A stretch of 64,000 nucleotides of DNA from Candidatus Poribacteria bacterium (lineage in GTDB: Bacteria; Poribacteria; WGA-4E; WGA-3G), in NCBI GenBank assembly GCA_022825825.1, contig JAJDWA010000016.1, positions 1 through 64,000 on the forward strand. Direction: 5' to 3'. The first letter of the stretch is position 1; each line of letters starts with the position of its first letter. The notes below the pieces were generated by a model. The model searched no databases and was not told the DNA's origin. It was given only the letters and a program-made list of their open reading frames with translations. Positions 60,178 through 64,000 of the stretch are shown piece by piece. The position numbers and the translations under genes are program-made.

Positions 60178-63060
60178 TCACTCAACTGCCTCAACTGCAA
60201 CTGCAATAGGCTGATACCCAAACACCGCCTTCCCATTGCTCATCAATGGCGTTTCACTACCAGGGGTCTGCATATCAACAGTCCAGAGTTGCCCGTTATT
60301 TTCATAGAGTATCCAACGCCCATTAGGCGGCACCCAAACGGGACGACTACCGCCCATTTCGGTAATCTGTTTCTCTGTCGGTTTGCCGGTATCAGAAAAA
60401 GTGACGATCCAAATTTGGCGTGGGTTACCATCTTCACCCCGCGAAAAAGCGAGCGTTCTTTGGCCAGCAGGATGCCAAGCAGGTTCAGCGTCATCTGCGG
60501 TCGAAATCACTATCGGCTCAACACTTTGTGTAACATTGTCAAAAGCATAGATATTGCGGTTTTCGTCAGCCTTTGGGTTTTCAATACTGCCCGCAGTTGC
60601 ATAAGCAATCAATTCGCCATCTGGACGCCATGCAGGATTAGACATTTCCAATGCTGTTGAAGGAATTCGGAAAATCTTTTCACTTCGGAGATGCTGAACA
60701 ACAATCCGTTTACGTCCTGGCTGTTCAGTTCGCGCGTACGCAATATACTCACCGTTTGGCGAGATAGAAACATCTTCCGCGAGTTGCCGATTATCAAGCA
60801 GTAGCATGTTTCTGCCCATTCCAATGTCCCTGATGATCACATTATCATCAAAATCGTGGAAAACAAGCGTACCGTTTTCTGATGCAGAAGGCCGAAAACC
60901 TGCTCCGAGCGTTGCAACACGGGTGTCTACAGGCACATCACGGAGAACGTTTGCTGCAATATCAGCAGTCGCTGCAGGTGCTATCCGCCACAAAACACCC
61001 TCATGACTATAATAGATAAACACAGATTCCGCAGCGATCGAAAATCCGTTTACATCCGTACTCTTGGGCTGCTCAGTTTCAGGTGTATTCTCGTTATTCT
61101 GTTTGTCTTCTTCAGGGGTTTCTGTTTCCTTCGGAATATTCTGTGTTCTCGGTTCAAATTTATTTTGGTCTTTGAGTTTCCACCCAGCACCATCCGCTTC
61201 AAAATTAAACGCTATACCTTTTGTCCAATACATCCACTCTTCAATCATTTTACCATTCTGGGTATATTTGAAAATATCCTCTGGCTCTCCAAACCTACGT
61301 GCGATATTCCACCTTCCACCGTCTGCAAGCTCAGCCATTGTGCCTTTCTCATCAACATAAGACGCCAAAATGTCAATATCCACATGCGGAGTCATCTTGC
61401 CGGGAAAAACGGTGACAGCAGCTGGCGTGCCGCGCACCGGTTGATGTGTGCCAAAAATCCCGATGCCGTCCGCAGTTCCCGAACGCCCGTCCCTGTTTTG
61501 GTCCACAACTGCCATGATGTAGTATTGCCCGGGTTTAACGTCAACGTGGTATCTCCCCTCCTCGTCAAGAAACAGCGGCATCCACATCGGTGAACTGAAG
61601 TCTGGTGTCGTAGAAAGACTCAAAATGCCATCCGGGACAAGCGCTTGGTTCTCCGAAGTAGAAGATTCTTCACTCACTTTTTTAGCGGAGCGAGAGGCGA
61701 AAAATGATGTTATTTTCCCGCTAATACTGCCTACCGGTTCTTCTGAAGCTGCATCTGCGGATGCATTCACTGCTAAATTCCCAGTGAGTAGGTTATCCGT
61801 TATCGCAACAAGTTGGCCTTCCGTATCATAACGTGCACTCATTTGAATATGAGCTGTCCGCGTTTCACCTGCACCAAAAACGGCTGCAGCCGGCGGAGTC
61901 GTGGCTATAGAGTCTGTTCCTAAACCACCAAGTGTATCTCCTTCACTATACCTACCATCCCCATCCGCATCATGGTTAGCAATAAGGTAATACTCTCCAG
62001 GCGGTAGTTGGAAACGAAACTTCCCCTCTGAATCCGTTGTGGCACTTGCGATCGGATTCAATAAGGCAGATGTCGGATAAACTTCAATCCGAACCTCTGT
62101 CTCTGTTTGTGGAATAGGGGTTACACGACCAGAAATAATCGCTTTGTTCTCTTGATTTTTTGATTGATGTTTAGTTGTATAAATAGCAGAAATCTGGATC
62201 TCTAAATTCTCAGCAAATGTATTCGGTTTAATTAGGATTGGCTCTGGAAAGGCGCCGCGCTTATGCATATCTGTAACACCGTAAAATCCGAAGGTATCTC
62301 CTGCATCAAGTTTGTTGCTATAGTTCTTATCAACTATCGCCATCAGATAGTATTTACCGGGTTTCAATCGGAGTTCCCACTGTCCCGTTTTCGCATCAAC
62401 AACAGCAATTCCCGCACGATATTTCCATGATGTATCGGTATATGCCAGGATAAGCTTAGGAACTTCTGCAGCCTCTAATTCTTTCGTGTATTTCAGTATC
62501 CCTCGGCAGCCGGATGTCGCAAGCGTTAACTCAGTCTTGAATCGTTGGTACTCGCTCGGTTGGTATATAGAGTTAGCAACCAGTTTTTGTTCGTCTCCGA
62601 TTTGTTGCAGGCGAGCGGTAATTGGAATCTGTATTCCCTTCAATTCACCGTTTTCGCCTATATCAACCGCCACATATTTTTGTGTTTCATTTTGCCAATC
62701 TTTTATTCCCAAGACACCGTAACCATCACCCTCGTCGAATTTACCAGAGTTGTCAACGTCAACGTAAGCCACTAAATAGTACCTACCCGGTTCCACACGT
62801 AGTTCGAATGTCCCTGTTCCTGCGCGGGACAACCCGCTGGTATAAAGGTCTTTGAGTTTCGCATCGCGATACGCCGACACATTTGTATGTGAGAGGTCTT
62901 GTCCCTTCCAAATAACCTCTCCAGATAGTTTAGCAGTGAAGCGGTTGGGTAAAGGTTGAGGCTTAGCCGCATTCGGTGAAGGCGATTGCTGTGCATGGAG
63001 TATCGGATTACTGATTATGCCGATGCCGATAACAAGTGCTAAGAGTATCAGTCGTTTCAT
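60178..63060 (-). CDS. Large secreted protein with four calcium-type repeats and a TolB-like propeller
   Basis: 960 residues from ATG 63060 (GGAG nine bases upstream). Signal peptide 1-22 (ending HAQQ). Residues ~35-620 hold beta-sandwich domains, each closing in a conserved acidic loop: DVDNSGKFDEGDGYG, DKNYSNKLDAGDTFG, DADGDGRYSEGDTLG, DQNRDGRSGTADGIG, with GRYYLVAY-type strands before them; these resemble carboxypeptidase-regulatory/SdrD-B domains with a calcium-binding loop. Residues ~690-960 form a TolB/WD40-like propeller (DVSISPNGEYIAYART, PAWRPDGELIAYATA, PAWHPAGQRTLAFSRG, RPVWVPPNGRWILYE). Likely cell-surface. Confidence 0.83.
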   Translation of the reverse strand: MKRLILLALVIGIGIISNPILHAQQSPSPNAAKPQPLPNRFTAKLSGEVIWKGQDLSHTNVSAYRDAKLKDLYTSGLSRAGTGTFELRVEPGRYYLVAYVDVDNSGKFDEGDGYGVLGIKDWQNETQKYVAVDIGENGELKGIQIPITARLQQIGDEQKLVANSIYQPSEYQRFKTELTLATSGCRGILKYTKELEAAEVPKLILAYTDTSWKYRAGIAVVDAKTGQWELRLKPGKYYLMAIVDKNYSNKLDAGDTFGFYGVTDMHKRGAFPEPILIKPNTFAENLEIQISAIYTTKHQSKNQENKAIISGRVTPIPQTETEVRIEVYPTSALLNPIASATTDSEGKFRFQLPPGEYYLIANHDADGDGRYSEGDTLGGLGTDSIATTPPAAAVFGAGETRTAHIQMSARYDTEGQLVAITDNLLTGNLAVNASADAASEEPVGSISGKITSFFASRSAKKVSEESSTSENQALVPDGILSLSTTPDFSSPMWMPLFLDEEGRYHVDVKPGQYYIMAVVDQNRDGRSGTADGIGIFGTHQPVRGTPAAVTVFPGKMTPHVDIDILASYVDEKGTMAELADGGRWNIARRFGEPEDIFKYTQNGKMIEEWMYWTKGIAFNFEADGAGWKLKDQNKFEPRTQNIPKETETPEEDKQNNENTPETEQPKSTDVNGFSIAAESVFIYYSHEGVLWRIAPAATADIAANVLRDVPVDTRVATLGAGFRPSASENGTLVFHDFDDNVIIRDIGMGRNMLLLDNRQLAEDVSISPNGEYIAYARTEQPGRKRIVVQHLRSEKIFRIPSTALEMSNPAWRPDGELIAYATAGSIENPKADENRNIYAFDNVTQSVEPIVISTADDAEPAWHPAGQRTLAFSRGEDGNPRQIWIVTFSDTGKPTEKQITEMGGSRPVWVPPNGRWILYENNGQLWTVDMQTPGSETPLMSNGKAVFGYQPIAVAVEAVE

Positions 63061-63416
63061 GTCGCTTTGTCTCCATTTTTGAGCAGATTTACTTATAGTG
63101 TTGTCCTTATCTATTGCTTTGCATGTTATCATATCTATGAACAATTTTCAAGAAAATCATAGGATGTGCCAGAGCTATTCAGTTTTCCAATAATTTCTAA
63201 CTTCTTTCAAGGGACTCTTCTTGTAGGAGCGAGCTTTGCTCGCGACTGTTCGCCCGATGTTGCGAGTAAAGCTCGCTCCTACAGGAAGATAATTAGGTGG
63301 ACAAGGTCTCCGAAACTGAAAACTCAATAAACCTGCGCTTATAGAAATCCAAGTGATAGAAATCTATGAATATGGTATCATGTTTTTAATACTACACGAC
63401 AAGGATAAACAATATA
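63061..63416. other. Intergenic region with long hairpin
   Basis: No gene. TGTAGGAGCGAGCTTTGCTC GCGA on the left (63221-63244) and its near-inverse (63259-63282, two mismatches) form a 24-base-armed palindrome of a common dispersed type. A GGTATCAT box (about 63375-63382) lies before the ABC gene start; the -35 is not clear. Confidence 0.6.
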
Positions 63417-64000
63417 TGATTAGCGTTTCAAATCTTACAAAAGAATATGGAGAAAAGAAAGCGGTTGACGACATCAGCTTTGAAACTACAAAAGGTGAAA
63501 TTGTCGGTTATCTCGGCCCGAACGGCGCAGGCAAAAGCACTACGTTAAAAATGTTAGTCGGTTTACTCCAACCAACATCCGGCGACATCTCGGTTGCGGG
63601 GTACAGTGCAGAAACTGAACTGCTTGAATTAAAGCAGCGTGTCGGCTATGTGCCTGAAGAGGCGCAACTATATGAGCATCTCACCTTAGTGGAACACCTC
63701 CAATTGATGGGCAGACTCTACCATTTAGAAGAAGAATTGATAGCACATAAAATCGTTCAACTTGCAAAGTTGTTCGACATGGAAGCACAAGCAAACCAAC
63801 GTATAAGCAGTTTTTCGCAAGGCATGCGTCAAAAGTGTCTAATCATGGCAGCACTCTTACATAATCCTGACGTTCTATTTTTAGATGAACCCTTTACCAA
63901 TCTGGATGTTACAACCGTCACTTTTCTGAAATCATTACTGCAACGTTTGGCGGAGTTAGGTAAAACGATTCTGTATTGCACCCATATTCTTGAAGTGGCA
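63417..64000 (+). CDS. ABC transporter ATP-binding protein, partial at the window edge
   Basis: Runs off the right end; 194 codons are visible. Walker A GPNGAGKST, YVPEEAQLYEHLTLVEHL, signature FSQGMRQK, Walker B VLFLDEPFTNLD and the H loop CTHIL are all present, so it is an intact CcmA/NatA-type ATPase of the ABC-2 class as far as seen. ATG 63417 has AAGGA about 11 bases upstream. A permease gene would be expected beyond the edge. Confidence 0.9.

Noticed and set aside
1..64000. CRISPR array
   Set aside because: The palindromic repeats are unevenly spaced, occur in both orientations and have no cas genes nearby.

Overview
The window reads as a low-to-medium GC chromosome segment from an uncultured, sponge- or seawater-type bacterium, most plausibly Candidatus Poribacteria or a close relative. 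This rests on content: two phytanoyl-CoA-dioxygenase (PhyH) family proteins, a xylose-isomerase-like sugar epimerase, a neutral ceramidase-like protein, LamG and beta-helix proteins, an LRR/glycosidase-like protein ending in two dockerin-like EF-hand repeats (DVNGDGVVNIQDL), an orphan microcompartment vertex protein, an L-fuconate-dehydratase-like enzyme and many dispersed palindromic repeats. The assignment is inference.

Layout. 1-2140: repeat-rich DNA with two poorly known ORFs between direct repeats. 2142-5051: hisI-trpE-trpG, preceded by a promoter, a 34-codon leader peptide rich in both His and Trp codons, and competing antiterminator and terminator hairpins, which together look like a dual His/Trp attenuator. 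5439-11093: dTDP-glucose 4,6-dehydratase-like gene, two PhyH genes, a sugar isomerase and a TPR/Doc cluster. 11245-13495: a Ro60/Rsr (TROVE) gene preceded by an array of four Y-RNA-like modules, two carrying a tRNA-like insert with T and D arms in permuted order, behind one promoter. 13514-18063: LamG protein, then an ECF sigma factor fused to a transmembrane segment and a C-terminal domain that recurs in a nearby gene. 18244-21779: EutN/CcmL shell vertex protein in an operon with a histidine kinase and a degenerate NtrC-like regulator. 21790-32113: metabolic genes (5-FCL, ComEA, PduO, fuconate dehydratase, HpcH aldolase, ceramidase-like, Alr, an ABC ATPase). 32146-33806: potC and potB without potA or potD.

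33807-41404 is a defence module: Mod methyltransferase, DUF3696-type AAA ATPase, PIN nuclease, then a Type III-like Res helicase-nuclease. Then come hflKC, a pyruvate-dehydrogenase E1-beta-like gene, an AAA/PD-(D/E)XK ATPase, a beta-helix protein whose end is supplied by a MITE, and a class III aminotransferase. 49112-52985 holds a Type IIG-like nuclease-methyltransferase bracketed by direct repeats and inverted MITE-type ends. 52982-58095: Wzi-like outer-membrane protein, NAD synthetase and a secreted protein. 58307-60167: a third R-M-like unit (methyltransferase-HNH fusion). 60178-64000: a large secreted protein and the start of an ABC transporter gene.

How they work together: the hisI/trp leader would tie expression to charged tRNA-His and tRNA-Trp. 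Rsr and the Y RNAs form one RNA-quality-control transcription unit. Three restriction-modification-like loci within 27 kb, with repeats at their borders, mark the right half as a gene-exchange region. All start choices, structures and functions come from reading the sequence; no database search or folding program was run.
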